This document shows, one piece after another, positions 16,722 through 26,521 of a DNA stretch of 64,000 bases. Position 1 is the first letter of the stretch. Each line of letters opens with the position of its first letter. The position numbers were made by a program, and so were the translations under genes. Under the pieces are notes generated by a model. It worked only from the letters and a program-made list of their open reading frames with translations, did no database searches and had not been told where the DNA came from. Source of the DNA: JAKAWQ01 sp963745975 (GTDB lineage Bacteria > Pseudomonadota > Alphaproteobacteria > Acetobacterales > Acetobacteraceae); NCBI GenBank assembly GCA_963745975.1, contig CAVUZJ010000001.1, forward strand, positions 1 to 64,000, read 5' to 3'.

Positions 16722-18332
16722 ATGCCGAGCCGCCGTACGGTCCTGTCCGCCTTCAGCGGGCTCGCCGCCGCCATGATGCCCTGGCGGCGCGCCCGCGCCG
16801 CCTCGGAGACCGTGCTCCGGGTCGCGATGACCGTCGCCGACATTCCGCTGACCACCGGCCAGACGAACCAGGGCGGCGAGGGGGACCGCTTCATCGGCTA
16901 TCAGCTCTTCGATGCGCTGATCAACTGGGACCTTTCGCGGAGCGACGTTCCCGCCCCGCTCTGCCCCGGCCTCGCCACCTCCTGGTCGGTGGACGAGACC
17001 ACGCACACGGTGTGGACGTTCCATCTCCGCCAGGGCGTCACCTTCCATGACGGCACTTCATTCAACGCCGATGCGGTGCTGTTCAATCTCGACAAGCTGA
17101 TGAACAAGGACGCGCCGCAGTTCGATCCCGCGCAGGCGGCGCAAGGGGCCACCTACGTCGCCCCGATCAAGTCCTATCGAAAGCGCGACGACTATACCGT
17201 CGAGATCACCTCGAAGCAGCCGAACGCGGTGATCCCCTACCAGGTGGTCTTCATCTTCATCTCGGGGCCGGCGAACTGGGAAAAGCTCGGCCGGGACTGG
17301 AACAAGGTCGCCATGCACCCCGCCGGCACCGGGCCCTGGATGCTCGACAAGCTGGTGCCGCGCACCCGTGCCGAGCTGGTGCGCAACCCACACTACTGGG
17401 ACCCCAAGCGGGTGCCGAAAACCGACCGTCAGATCCTCCTGCCGGTGCCGGACCCCAACACCCGTGTCGCGGCACTGCTCTCCGGCCAGGTGGACTGGAT
17501 CGAGGCCCCGCCGCCGGACGCCATTCCCCGTCTCAAGGCCTCGGGAATGCAGATCTACACCAACAAATATCCGCATATCTGGCCCTACATCCTGAGCTAC
17601 GAACCGGGCTCGCCGATGCGCGACATCCGCGTGCGCAAGGCGCTCAATCTGGCGATCGACCGCGACGGGCTGGTCCAGCTCCTCGACAACACGGCCATGC
17701 CGGCCAAGGGCATGGTCTATCCGGGCCATCCCTGGTTCGGCGATCCGAGCTTCGACATCAAATACGACCCCAAGCAGGCGGCATCGCTGCTGAGCGCGGC
17801 TGGCTACAGCAAATCAAAGCCGCTCAAGGTGCGCTTCGCCATCTCCACCGCGGGCTCCGGCCAGATGCAGCCGCAGCTCATGAACGACTTCATCCAGCAG
17901 AACTACAACGCCCTCGGCGTTCAGGTGGAGTTCACGGTGATGGAGTGGGAGGCGCTCCGCGAACGCCGCATGGCCGGCGCCCGCGCGCCCGACAACAAGG
18001 GAATCGAGGGGATCAACAACAGCTGGGCGTTCTGGGATCCGGACATCGGCCTCATCGACACCTCGTGGAGCATCATGCGACCGCCGGCGGGCTTCAACTG
18101 GGGCGGCTACAGCGATCCGGTGGCCGACGCGCTCTGCAAGAAGGCCCAGGTCACCTTCGACATCGCCGAGCAGAACAAGATCCTGGCGCAGCTCCACACG
18201 CGCATCGTCGATCAGGCGATGTGGATCTGGGTGGTTCACGACCTCAACCCGCGCGCGCTCGCGCCCAACGTTCACGGCTATGTAGAGGCGCAGAGCTGGT
18301 TCCAGGATCTCACCCCGGTCTCGGTCGGATGA
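16722..18332 (+). CDS. ABC importer solute-binding protein, family 5 (dipeptide/oligopeptide type) 1
   Basis: 536 residues from ATG at 16722, 8 nt after AAGGAG; a nearer ATG at 16716 would leave only 2 nt. The N-terminus SRRTVLSAFSG is a Tat-type twin-arginine signal ending near ARA. The SBP_bac_5 fold follows, with the family markers DGTSFNADAVLFNLDKLM, AGTGPWMLDKLVPRTR and IRVRKALNLAIDRDGLVQLL. It captures solute in the periplasm for the permease pair encoded at 22058-23928. The stop overlaps the next start (ATGA). Ligand unknown; amidase neighbours suggest an amide- or peptide-like compound. Confidence 0.9.
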   Translation: MPSRRTVLSAFSGLAAAMMPWRRARAASETVLRVAMTVADIPLTTGQTNQGGEGDRFIGYQLFDALINWDLSRSDVPAPLCPGLATSWSVDETTHTVWTFHLRQGVTFHDGTSFNADAVLFNLDKLMNKDAPQFDPAQAAQGATYVAPIKSYRKRDDYTVEITSKQPNAVIPYQVVFIFISGPANWEKLGRDWNKVAMHPAGTGPWMLDKLVPRTRAELVRNPHYWDPKRVPKTDRQILLPVPDPNTRVAALLSGQVDWIEAPPPDAIPRLKASGMQIYTNKYPHIWPYILSYEPGSPMRDIRVRKALNLAIDRDGLVQLLDNTAMPAKGMVYPGHPWFGDPSFDIKYDPKQAASLLSAAGYSKSKPLKVRFAISTAGSGQMQPQLMNDFIQQNYNALGVQVEFTVMEWEALRERRMAGARAPDNKGIEGINNSWAFWDPDIGLIDTSWSIMRPPAGFNWGGYSDPVADALCKKAQVTFDIAEQNKILAQLHTRIVDQAMWIWVVHDLNPRALAPNVHGYVEAQSWFQDLTPVSVG

Positions 18333-19774
18333 AGGCCGACCGCGCCGAGCTCTGCTTCCTCACCATCGCCGAGGCGGCGCCGCTCATCGCCGCGGGCACC
18401 CTCTCGCCGCTCGCTCTCGTCGAGGCGATGCTGGCGCGCATCGCCGCCCTCGACCCAGAGCTCCAGAGCTATCTTCTCGTGCTTGCCGAGCCGGCCCGCG
18501 CCGCGGCCCGGCAAGCCGGGGAGGAGATCGCGGCCGGGCGCTGGCGCGGGCCGCTGCACGGCATCCCCTACGCGGCGAAGGACAACTACTTCACCGCCGG
18601 CGTGCCGACCACGGCCGGCTCGCGCGTGATGGCGGAGCATGTTCCCGAGACCACGGCGAGCGTCATCGAGCGCCTCGAGGAGGCCGGCGCGATCCTGCTC
18701 GGCAAGCTCAACACCTGGGAGTACGGCACCGGCAACGGCGGCGTCTATTTCGACCTGCCCGCGCCGCCCGCCCGCAACCCCTGGAACCTCGACCACTTCA
18801 CCGGCGGCTCCAGCACCGGCGCCGGGGCTGCGGTCGCCGCCGGCCTCGCCCTGTTCGCGCTCGGGTCCGACACCGGCGGCTCGGTCCGCTTCCCGGCCGC
18901 CGCCTGCGGGCTGGACGGCCTCAAGCCGACCTACGGGCTGGTCAGCCGCGCCGGCATCCTGCCCAATTGCTGGTCGCTCGATGTCGCCGGGCCCCTCTGC
19001 CGCTCGGCCGAGGATGCAGCACTGGTGCTGCGCGCGATCGCCGGCCCCGATTCCCGCGACCAGGGGAGCGCCCAGGGCAGCGCCGCCCGTCCGGCGGAGG
19101 ACTATCTCGTCCGCCTCCACACCGGCGTTCGCGGATTGTCCGTGGGCGTCGTGCGCGAATTCGGCCCCGACGCGCCTTCCATCGATCCCCCGATGCTGCG
19201 CGCCCTCGATGCCGCCGCGGAGACGCTCGCCCGTCTCGGCGCGCGCATCGTCGAACGGCATCTGCCGGCGCCGCTCGCCCTCTATCGGCAGGTCGCCTCG
19301 GTCATCAACTGGTCGGAATCCTACTCCATCCACGAGGACGATTTCCTCACGCGCGGGCACCTCATGGGCCGGGCGCTGCGCGAGAAGATGATCGCCGGCT
19401 TCCACGTCCGCGCCGCCGACTATCTCGCCGCCCAGCGCCAGCGCCGCGTCCTCGCCGCGGCGACGGATGCGCTGGTGCGAAGCTCGGACGTGCTGCTGCT
19501 CCCCGGCCCGTTCCACGTCGCCCCGCCGCTCGCCGAGCAGGACGCCGTCATGGCCTACACGCACGAGGCGGCGATGGCGCCGTTCAGCATCAGCGGCCAC
19601 CCGGCGCTCTCGATCTGCACCGGCTACGACCCAAAGGGGCTGCCGCTGAGCGCGCAGCTCGTCGGGCGCTATTTCGACGAAGCGGCGGTGCTGCGCGTCG
19701 CCGCCGCCTACGAGGCCGCGACGCCCTGGCGCGAGCGCCACCCCGCGCTCCGGGAGATGGCCGCCCATGTCTGA
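18329..19774 (+). CDS. Amidase-signature family hydrolase 3
   Basis: 481 residues, start overlapping the binding-protein stop (ATGA). Triad: K84 in HGIPYAAKDN, serines in FTGGSSTGAG (about 161-162) and nucleophile S185 in GSDTGGSVRFPA. Its closest relative in the window by eye is amidase 1: both have NPWN before the serine cluster and LKPTYGLVSR after it. Like amidase 1 it is followed by a tiny GatC-like gene, here overlapping by 8 nt. That makes two amidase-partner pairs in one operon. Confidence 0.88.
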   Translation: MKADRAELCFLTIAEAAPLIAAGTLSPLALVEAMLARIAALDPELQSYLLVLAEPARAAARQAGEEIAAGRWRGPLHGIPYAAKDNYFTAGVPTTAGSRVMAEHVPETTASVIERLEEAGAILLGKLNTWEYGTGNGGVYFDLPAPPARNPWNLDHFTGGSSTGAGAAVAAGLALFALGSDTGGSVRFPAAACGLDGLKPTYGLVSRAGILPNCWSLDVAGPLCRSAEDAALVLRAIAGPDSRDQGSAQGSAARPAEDYLVRLHTGVRGLSVGVVREFGPDAPSIDPPMLRALDAAAETLARLGARIVERHLPAPLALYRQVASVINWSESYSIHEDDFLTRGHLMGRALREKMIAGFHVRAADYLAAQRQRRVLAAATDALVRSSDVLLLPGPFHVAPPLAEQDAVMAYTHEAAMAPFSISGHPALSICTGYDPKGLPLSAQLVGRYFDEAAVLRVAAAYEAATPWRERHPALREMAAHV

Positions 19775-19956
19775 CGTGTCTGAGGGCGCGCCGCCCACGC
19801 CTGCCGAAGAAATCGCCTTCGCCCGCCGCCACGGTCTGGCGGAAATTCCGCCCGGCGATCTCGCCCGGTTCCTCGCCCTCGCCGCGACCGTCGCGGAGAC
19901 CGGCCGCAAGCTCCCGCGCGTCCCCTCCAAGTTCGATACCCCGGCCCCGAGCTTCC

Positions 19957-19973
<17 letters not shown>
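19767..19973 (+). CDS. Small AtzG/GatC-like amidase partner 2
   Basis: 68 residues, overlapping the 3' end of amidase 3 and, at its own end, the start of the ABC ATPase at 19957. Helical body (GLAEIPPGDLARFLALAATV) and an extended tail with SKFDTPAPSFHVV, a layout like GatC/AtzG proteins that clamp the amidase. It is not obviously homologous to the partner at 14971 except in size, position and tail style. Tight coupling to amidase 3 supports a 1:1 complex. Assignment is by context and pattern. Confidence 0.55.
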
Positions 19974-21032
<1,059 letters not shown>

Positions 21033-21036
<4 letters not shown>

Positions 21037-22061
21037 ACGCCGCCCCCGGCCCGATCGCCGAGCCGCTGGTGCGGGTACGCGATCTCACGGTGCGCTTCGT
21101 CACCCCTGAGGCCACCGTCCACGCCGTCAACGGGATCGACCTCGACCTCGGCGCCCGCGAGGTGCTCTGCGTCCTCGGCGAGAGCGGCTCCGGGAAGTCG
21201 GTCATGCTGCGCGCGCTGATGCGGCTCAACCCGCCGCACCGCGCGCAGATGACCGGCAGCGTGCGCATTGCCGGGCACGAGATGCACGCGCTGCCGGCGA
21301 GCGCGCTCTCCGCGATCAACGGCCGCGTCGTCTCGATGGTCTTCCAGGAGGCGATGACGGCGCTCGATCCGGTCTTCACCGTCGGCTGGCAGATCGCCGA
21401 GACGATCATCCGTCACGAGCGCACGAGCCGCGCCGAGGCCGAGCGCCGGGCGCGCGAGCTCTTCGATCTCGTCCAGATCCCCTCGGCCGGGCGCCGCCTC
21501 GCCGCCTACCCGCACGAGCTTTCCGGCGGGCTCCGCCAGCGGGCGATGATCGCGATGGCGCTCGCCTGCCGCCCCAAGCTCCTGCTCGCCGACGAGCCGA
21601 CGACCGCGCTCGACGCGACGGTGCAGATCCAGATCCTCCTCCTGCTGCGCCGCCTCCAGCAGGAGCTCGGCATGGGCGTCATCTTCGTCACCCACGATCT
21701 CGGCGTCGCCGGCGAGATCGCCGACCGCATCGCCGTCATGTACGCCGGCCGGTTCGTGGAAGAGGGACCCGTCGGCGCGGTGATGAGCGACCCGCTTCAC
21801 CCCTACGCCCAGGGCCTGCTCGGGGCGACGGTGCATGCCGGCATGCGCGGCCGGCGGCTCACCGTCATCCCCGGCGCGCCTCCCGATCTCAGGCTCCTAC
21901 CGCCGGGCTGCGCCTTCGCCGCGCGCTGCCCCCATGTCGAACCTTCCTGCCTCGCGCGCCTCCCCGATCTGCAGAGCCCGGCGCCGCTGCGCGCCGCGCG
22001 CTGCGTTCGCGTCGCGGCGGCCGCACCTGCGAGCGCGCCGATGGCCGAGGCGCTCTCGTGA
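21033..22061 (+). CDS. Dipeptide-type ABC importer ATPase (DppD-like) 1
   Basis: 342 residues. Walker A GESGSGKSV (49-57), Q-loop FQEAMTALDPVF, signature LSGGLRQRAM, Walker B LLLADEPTTALD, switch FVTHDLGV, and the C-terminal cysteine segment LPPGCAFAARCPHVEPSC. It pairs with the preceding DppF-like subunit to drive uptake. Starts with ATGA overlap and ends with another (22058). Confidence 0.92.
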
Positions 22062-23011
22062 TCGGCTACGTCATCCGCCGTGTGCTCTACACGATCCCGA
22101 TCGCGCTCTCGGTGAGCCTCGTCTGCTTCATGCTCGTCCATATCGCGCCCGGCGATCCCATCGACGCGATCGTCCCGCCCAACGCGCCCGCGGTGGTCGT
22201 CGCGAAGGTGCGCCGCGAATACGGCCTCGACAAGCCGCTGCCGGTGCAGTTCGCGATCTGGCTCGATCGCGTCGCGCACGGCGATCTCGGCAAGTCGCTC
22301 GCCAGCGGCCGTCCGGTCTGGGCCGATCTCGGCAGCGCCGTGAAGAACACGCTGGTGCTCGCGCTTGCCGCCTCCCTGCTCGGCTTCGTCCTCGGCTGCG
22401 GGCTCGGCGCGCTGGCCGGGGCGTTCCAAGGCAGTTGGATCGATCGCGCCGCCGTGGGCGCGGCCGTCGCCGGCGTCTCGGTGCCCAACTACTGGCTCGG
22501 CATGGTGCTGGTGATCGTCTTCAGCGTCGAGCTGAACTGGCTTCCGGCGATGGGTGCCGGGCCGAGCACGACGAGCGGATGGCTCTGGGACTGGGCGCAT
22601 TTCTCCCACCTCTTGCTGCCCGCGGTGACGCTCGCCGGCATCCCGATGGGCATCGTCACGCGCACGGTGCGCGGCCTCGTCGTCGAGACGCTGAACCAGG
22701 ACTTCATCACCACGCTCCGCGGCAAGGGGGTGCGCCCGCGCGGCATCCTCCTGCACGTCGCCAGGAACGTCGCGCCGAACGCGCTGGCCGTCATCGGGTT
22801 GCAGCTCGGCTACCTCATGGGCGGCTCGATCCTGGTCGAGACGGTGTTCAGCTGGCCGGGAACCGGGCTGCTCCTGAACAACGCCATCTTCGAGCGCGAC
22901 ATCCCGGTCCTTCAGGGCACAATCCTCGTGCTGGCGCTGTTCTTCGTGGCCCTCAACCTCCTGGTCGACCTCGCACAGATCCTGCTCGATCCGCGGATCC
23001 GCCGCACATGA
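22058..23011 (+). CDS. Dipeptide-type ABC importer permease (DppB-like) 1
   Basis: 317 residues with six membrane helices. The N-terminal helix (VLYTIPIALSVSLVCFMLVH) and the motif PGDPID are diagnostic of DppB/OppB. The EAA cytoplasmic loop is at about 220-240 (RGKGVRPRGILLHVARNVAPN), and GGSILVETVFSWPGTGLLL closes the translocation domain. Heterodimer partner is encoded next with ATGA overlap. Confidence 0.92.
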   Translation: MIGYVIRRVLYTIPIALSVSLVCFMLVHIAPGDPIDAIVPPNAPAVVVAKVRREYGLDKPLPVQFAIWLDRVAHGDLGKSLASGRPVWADLGSAVKNTLVLALAASLLGFVLGCGLGALAGAFQGSWIDRAAVGAAVAGVSVPNYWLGMVLVIVFSVELNWLPAMGAGPSTTSGWLWDWAHFSHLLLPAVTLAGIPMGIVTRTVRGLVVETLNQDFITTLRGKGVRPRGILLHVARNVAPNALAVIGLQLGYLMGGSILVETVFSWPGTGLLLNNAIFERDIPVLQGTILVLALFFVALNLLVDLAQILLDPRIRRT

Positions 23012-23928
23012 GCGCAGTCACGGCCGATCCGGCGCACACCATGGACCCCTTGGCCCCCCCGCTCGCCGCCGCCGAGCCGGTCTGGCAGAGCCCGGGCTAC
23101 TGGAGCGGCGTCCGCCGCCGGCTGCGGCGCGACAAGACAACCCTCTTCTGTCTCGCCGTCCTGCTGCTGATGCTGCTCGCCATCGTCTTCGCCGGCGTGA
23201 TCTCTCCCTACGGTCCCTACCAGGGCTCGATGCTCCAGCGCCTCAAGCCGATCGGCGCGCCGGGCCACCTGCTCGGAACCGACGAGCTCGGGCGCGACAT
23301 GCTGACCCGGCTGCTCTATGGCGGGCGGCTCTCCTGGTTCCTCGGGATCACGCCGGTCGTCATCGCCTTCTGCGCGGGCGGCGTCCTCGGCCTCGTCGCG
23401 GGCTTCGCCGGCGGCTGGGTGAACACGCTGATCATGCGGGTGACCGACATCTTCTATGCGTTCCCCTCGGTGCTGCTGGCGGTGGCGATCAGCGGCGCGC
23501 TCGGCGTCGGCATCGCCAACGTCATCCTCTCGCTCACCCTCGTCTTCATTCCGCCCATCATCCGCGTCGCCGAGAGCGTCACCACCGGCGTGCGCAACCT
23601 CGACTATGTGGAGGCGGCGCGCGCGACCGGCGCCGGCACGGCGATGATCGTGCGCGTGCACGTGCTGCCCAATGTCCTCGGCCAGGTCTTCGTCTTCGCC
23701 ACCAGCCTGATCAGCCTCTCGATGATCATCGCCGCCGGCCTTTCCTTCCTCGGCCTCGGCACCACGCCGCCGACCGCGGAGTGGGGCCTGATGCTCAACA
23801 CGCTGCGCACGGCGATCTACGAGCAGCCGCTCGTCTCCACACTGCCCGGCATCTGCATCTTCGTCACCAGCATCTGCTTCAACCTGGTGAGCGACGGGCT
23901 GCGCGCGGCGATGGACGTACGGGCCTGA
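23008..23928 (+). CDS. Dipeptide-type ABC importer permease (DppC-like) 1
   Basis: 306 residues. Family markers: LLGTDELGRDMLTRLLYGGR after the first helix, FYAFPSVLLAVAISGALG, the EAA loop VEAARATGAGTAMIVRVHVL, and LSFLGLGTTPPTAEWGLML near the end. Last gene of the first importer; the next importer starts about 550 nt away, after a hairpin at 24011-24031. Confidence 0.92.
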   Translation: MSAVTADPAHTMDPLAPPLAAAEPVWQSPGYWSGVRRRLRRDKTTLFCLAVLLLMLLAIVFAGVISPYGPYQGSMLQRLKPIGAPGHLLGTDELGRDMLTRLLYGGRLSWFLGITPVVIAFCAGGVLGLVAGFAGGWVNTLIMRVTDIFYAFPSVLLAVAISGALGVGIANVILSLTLVFIPPIIRVAESVTTGVRNLDYVEAARATGAGTAMIVRVHVLPNVLGQVFVFATSLISLSMIIAAGLSFLGLGTTPPTAEWGLMLNTLRTAIYEQPLVSTLPGICIFVTSICFNLVSDGLRAAMDVRA

Positions 23929-24481
23929 GGCGGCGTTCGCTTGGCGCCCGGAATTTTCCCTGCTGCCCCGATAAGCACCCATCGCCGACAAGACTGACCT
24001 TCAAGAAAGACCAAGGGCCTCTGCCCCCTGGAATCATTGCGTTTTAGTAACCACCCCTGGGCGTGTGCCGGAGCACGAAGCCGAACGCATCGCCGTCGGC
24101 CCGGCGTCCGATCCCGGGCAGACGCCTCGCCGGCGGGCGCAAACCGCTTGACAGGCTTTCCGCTGCATGAAAGCGTATGGACGTTACCGGCGGCAACCGC
24201 ATCGGCCAACAATCACGTCATGGGTTCTGGCGCCGCTTGGGAGCGCGCATGGATGTGCAATGGCCCACTCGGTCGACTTCCGTCCTCCGTCATTGCATGC
24301 TCGTGGCGCGACGATGCGCGAATCGCGTTCCGCGGCACGCCCCGCGTCCCGCACCTGACACCGCCGCCGTCTTCACGCCCCGCATTGCCCATGCACGGCG
24401 CCCCGTTCGGCCAGCTTTGACGAAGGGCCGCCTCGCCTCCCGCCCGGCATGCGGCCTTGGCGCGCGGAGCGGCGCCATCGC
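23929..24481. other. Intergenic region between two ABC importer operons
   Basis: About 550 nt without a convincing gene. It holds the hairpin at 24011-24031 and a TTGACA at 24148-24153 without a good -10 partner. Possible reading frames have no family resemblance. The second operon's promoter is expected here. Confidence 0.5.
24011..24031 (+). terminator. Imperfect terminator-like hairpin after the first importer
   Basis: CCA-A-GGGC, loop ctct, GCCC-CC-TGG forms an interrupted stem (inner 4 bp, outer 3 bp), with the T-rich stretch GCGTTTTAG beginning about 10 nt later. A plausible but weak intrinsic terminator. Confidence 0.35.
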
Positions 24482-25405
24482 GTGAGCGGCTACTTCCTCC
24501 ACCGCACGCTCGCGATCCTCGCGCAGGCTTTCGGCATCAGCATCCTCGTCTTCCTCATCATTCGCCTCATCCCCGGCGATCCCGCCATCGTGCTGCTCGG
24601 AACCAACGCCGGCGATCCCGCCCTGGTGGCAAGGCTCCATCACCAGCTTGGCCTGGACCGGCCCATCTACATCCAATATTGGCGCTGGATCGCGGGCGTG
24701 CTCCACGGCAACTTCGGATACTCCTACGGCTACGAGCAGAGCGTGACCTCTCTGCTCCAGGCCAATTTCCCGGCGACGTTCCAGCTCATGGTCGCGGGCC
24801 TCGGGATCTCCGTCGTCTTCGGCACGCTCCTCGGCGTCATGGCAGCGCTGCGGCGCAACCGCGCCCTCGACACGGCGGCGATGGGCCTGGCCATGACCTT
24901 CATGTCGCTGCCGAGCTTCTGGCTTGGCCTTCTTCTTATCCTGCTCTTCGCGGTGCAGCTGCAATGGTTCGCCGTGGTCGGCGGCACGTCCCTCAAGGGG
25001 CTGGTTCTGCCGGCGGTCACGCTCGGCCTGGGCGGCCTCGGATTCAACGCCCGCTTCGTCCGCTCGAGCGTGATCGCGGCACAGGGGCAAAAGCACGTGC
25101 TGAGCGCGCGCGCCAAGGGGATCTCGCGCGCCCAGGTGTTCCTTCGTCACGTGTTCCGCAACGCCCTGCTGCCAATCCTCACCATCGTCGGGCTTCAGGT
25201 GGGCCAGTTGCTCTCCGGCGCCGTCATCGTCGAGACGGTCTTCTCCCGGCCCGGCATCGGCCGGCTCCTCGTCCAGGCGATCCTCTCGAAGGACTATCTC
25301 ACGGTGCAGGCAACCGTCCTGATCATCGCCATTCTCTACGCGCTCACCAATTTCATCGTCGATCTTTTGTACCCGGTCCTCGATCCCAGAATCGCGCGGC
25401 GCTAG
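24482..25405 (+). CDS. Dipeptide-type ABC importer permease (DppB-like) 2
   Basis: 307 residues from GTG at 24482 (VSGYFLHRTLAIL); an ATG at 24449 would add eleven basic residues. Six helices, PGDPAIVLLG after the first, the EAA loop RAKGISRAQVFLRHVFRNA and the closing motif SGAVIVETVFSRPGIGRLL identify a DppB-type subunit. First gene of the second importer operon, whose order is permease, permease, binding protein, amidohydrolase, ATPase, ATPase. Confidence 0.9.
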   Translation: MSGYFLHRTLAILAQAFGISILVFLIIRLIPGDPAIVLLGTNAGDPALVARLHHQLGLDRPIYIQYWRWIAGVLHGNFGYSYGYEQSVTSLLQANFPATFQLMVAGLGISVVFGTLLGVMAALRRNRALDTAAMGLAMTFMSLPSFWLGLLLILLFAVQLQWFAVVGGTSLKGLVLPAVTLGLGGLGFNARFVRSSVIAAQGQKHVLSARAKGISRAQVFLRHVFRNALLPILTIVGLQVGQLLSGAVIVETVFSRPGIGRLLVQAILSKDYLTVQATVLIIAILYALTNFIVDLLYPVLDPRIARR

Positions 25406-25533
25406 GACGTGACAATTCTCCGTCATCGCGCGCCGCGCTTCGCTTTGCTGGGCCATGGCATGGCGCGGCCTGATCGCTCCGCGCCGTGCTGCCTCGGTTC
25501 AGCCGCGAACCCCATCGCCTCGGCAGGCGTGCC

Positions 25534-26457
25534 ATGACGCTATGGCCCCGGCTGGAGACGAACGAGATCGGCTTTCCCGCACAATCCGGCGATATCGCGG
25601 GCCGGCCTCAACCGAACCTTGAGAGAGGCGCGAGCCTTCGCCGCGCCTTGCGTCATCGGAGCCTGCTCGCCGGCCTCGCGATCTCCATCCTGCTCGCGCT
25701 GATCCTCGCCGCGGCGCCGCTGCTCACCTCCGCCGACCCCGACGCTCAGAACCCGATGCTGACATTCGCGCCGCCCTCGCTCGCACACCCGATGGGCACG
25801 GACTCCTTCGGCCGGGATCTCTTCTCGCGCGTCCTCTATGGCGGCCGCACGACGATCGCGGCCAGCCTCTCGGTGGTCGCAATCGGCGCCGTCCTCGGCA
25901 TCACGCTCGGTCTCGTGGCCGGATATTTCGGCGGAGTCCTGGGCTTCGTCATCATGCGCGCGGTCGATCTTCTGCTGGCGTTTCCCGGCATATTGCTCGC
26001 ACTCGCCGTGGCCGCGATCTTGGGGCCGGGCCTCGCCAACGGCGTCATCGCCATCGCCGCCATTCTCGTCCCCATCTATGTCCGGGTCGTGGAAGGTGCT
26101 GCGGCCGAAGTCCGTCACCTCCCCTATATCGATGCCTCCGTCACGCTGGGCGCGGGCCCGCTCCGCATCATCCTCCGCCACATCCTGCCCAACATATCTC
26201 CCGGCATCATCGTGCTGACGACGAGCTGGCTCGGCATCGCAGCGCTCTGGATCGCCGCACTCGGGTTCATCGGTCTCGGCGTCCAGCCCCCGGCCCCGGA
26301 ATGGGGTGCGATCCTCGCCGACGGCCAGAACTACATCAGCCTGGCGTGGTGGATCGCCTTCTTCCCGGGCATCTTCCTCGCACTCTTCGTCGTCGGCATC
26401 AATCTCATCGGCGACGGTCTTCGCGACGAGCTGGACCCGACCCTCGGTTGGCACTGA
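25534..26457 (+). CDS. Dipeptide-type ABC importer permease (DppC-like) 2
   Basis: 307 residues from ATG at 25534 (MTLWPRLETNE); an earlier in-frame start at 25486 is less likely. Markers: HPMGTDSFGRDLFSRVLYGG, LLLAFPGILLALAVAAILG, the EAA loop DASVTLGAGPLRIILRHILP and FIGLGVQPPAPEWGAIL. Separated from the preceding permease by about 130 nt. Confidence 0.9.
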   Translation: MTLWPRLETNEIGFPAQSGDIAGRPQPNLERGASLRRALRHRSLLAGLAISILLALILAAAPLLTSADPDAQNPMLTFAPPSLAHPMGTDSFGRDLFSRVLYGGRTTIAASLSVVAIGAVLGITLGLVAGYFGGVLGFVIMRAVDLLLAFPGILLALAVAAILGPGLANGVIAIAAILVPIYVRVVEGAAAEVRHLPYIDASVTLGAGPLRIILRHILPNISPGIIVLTTSWLGIAALWIAALGFIGLGVQPPAPEWGAILADGQNYISLAWWIAFFPGIFLALFVVGINLIGDGLRDELDPTLGWH

Positions 26458-26521
26458 TGTCGGGCGATCGCCCAATCGTTTTCTCAAGGCCAAACGTTTT
26501 CTGAAGGAGAGGCAAACAGCG

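Noticed and set aside
24148..24175. TTGACA as -35 of a promoter for importer 2
   Set aside because: No acceptable -10 sequence at 16-18 nt spacing.
24037..24420. 127-codon plus-strand frame between the two importers
   Set aside because: Composition typical of non-coding DNA and no motif; more likely the second operon's leader region.
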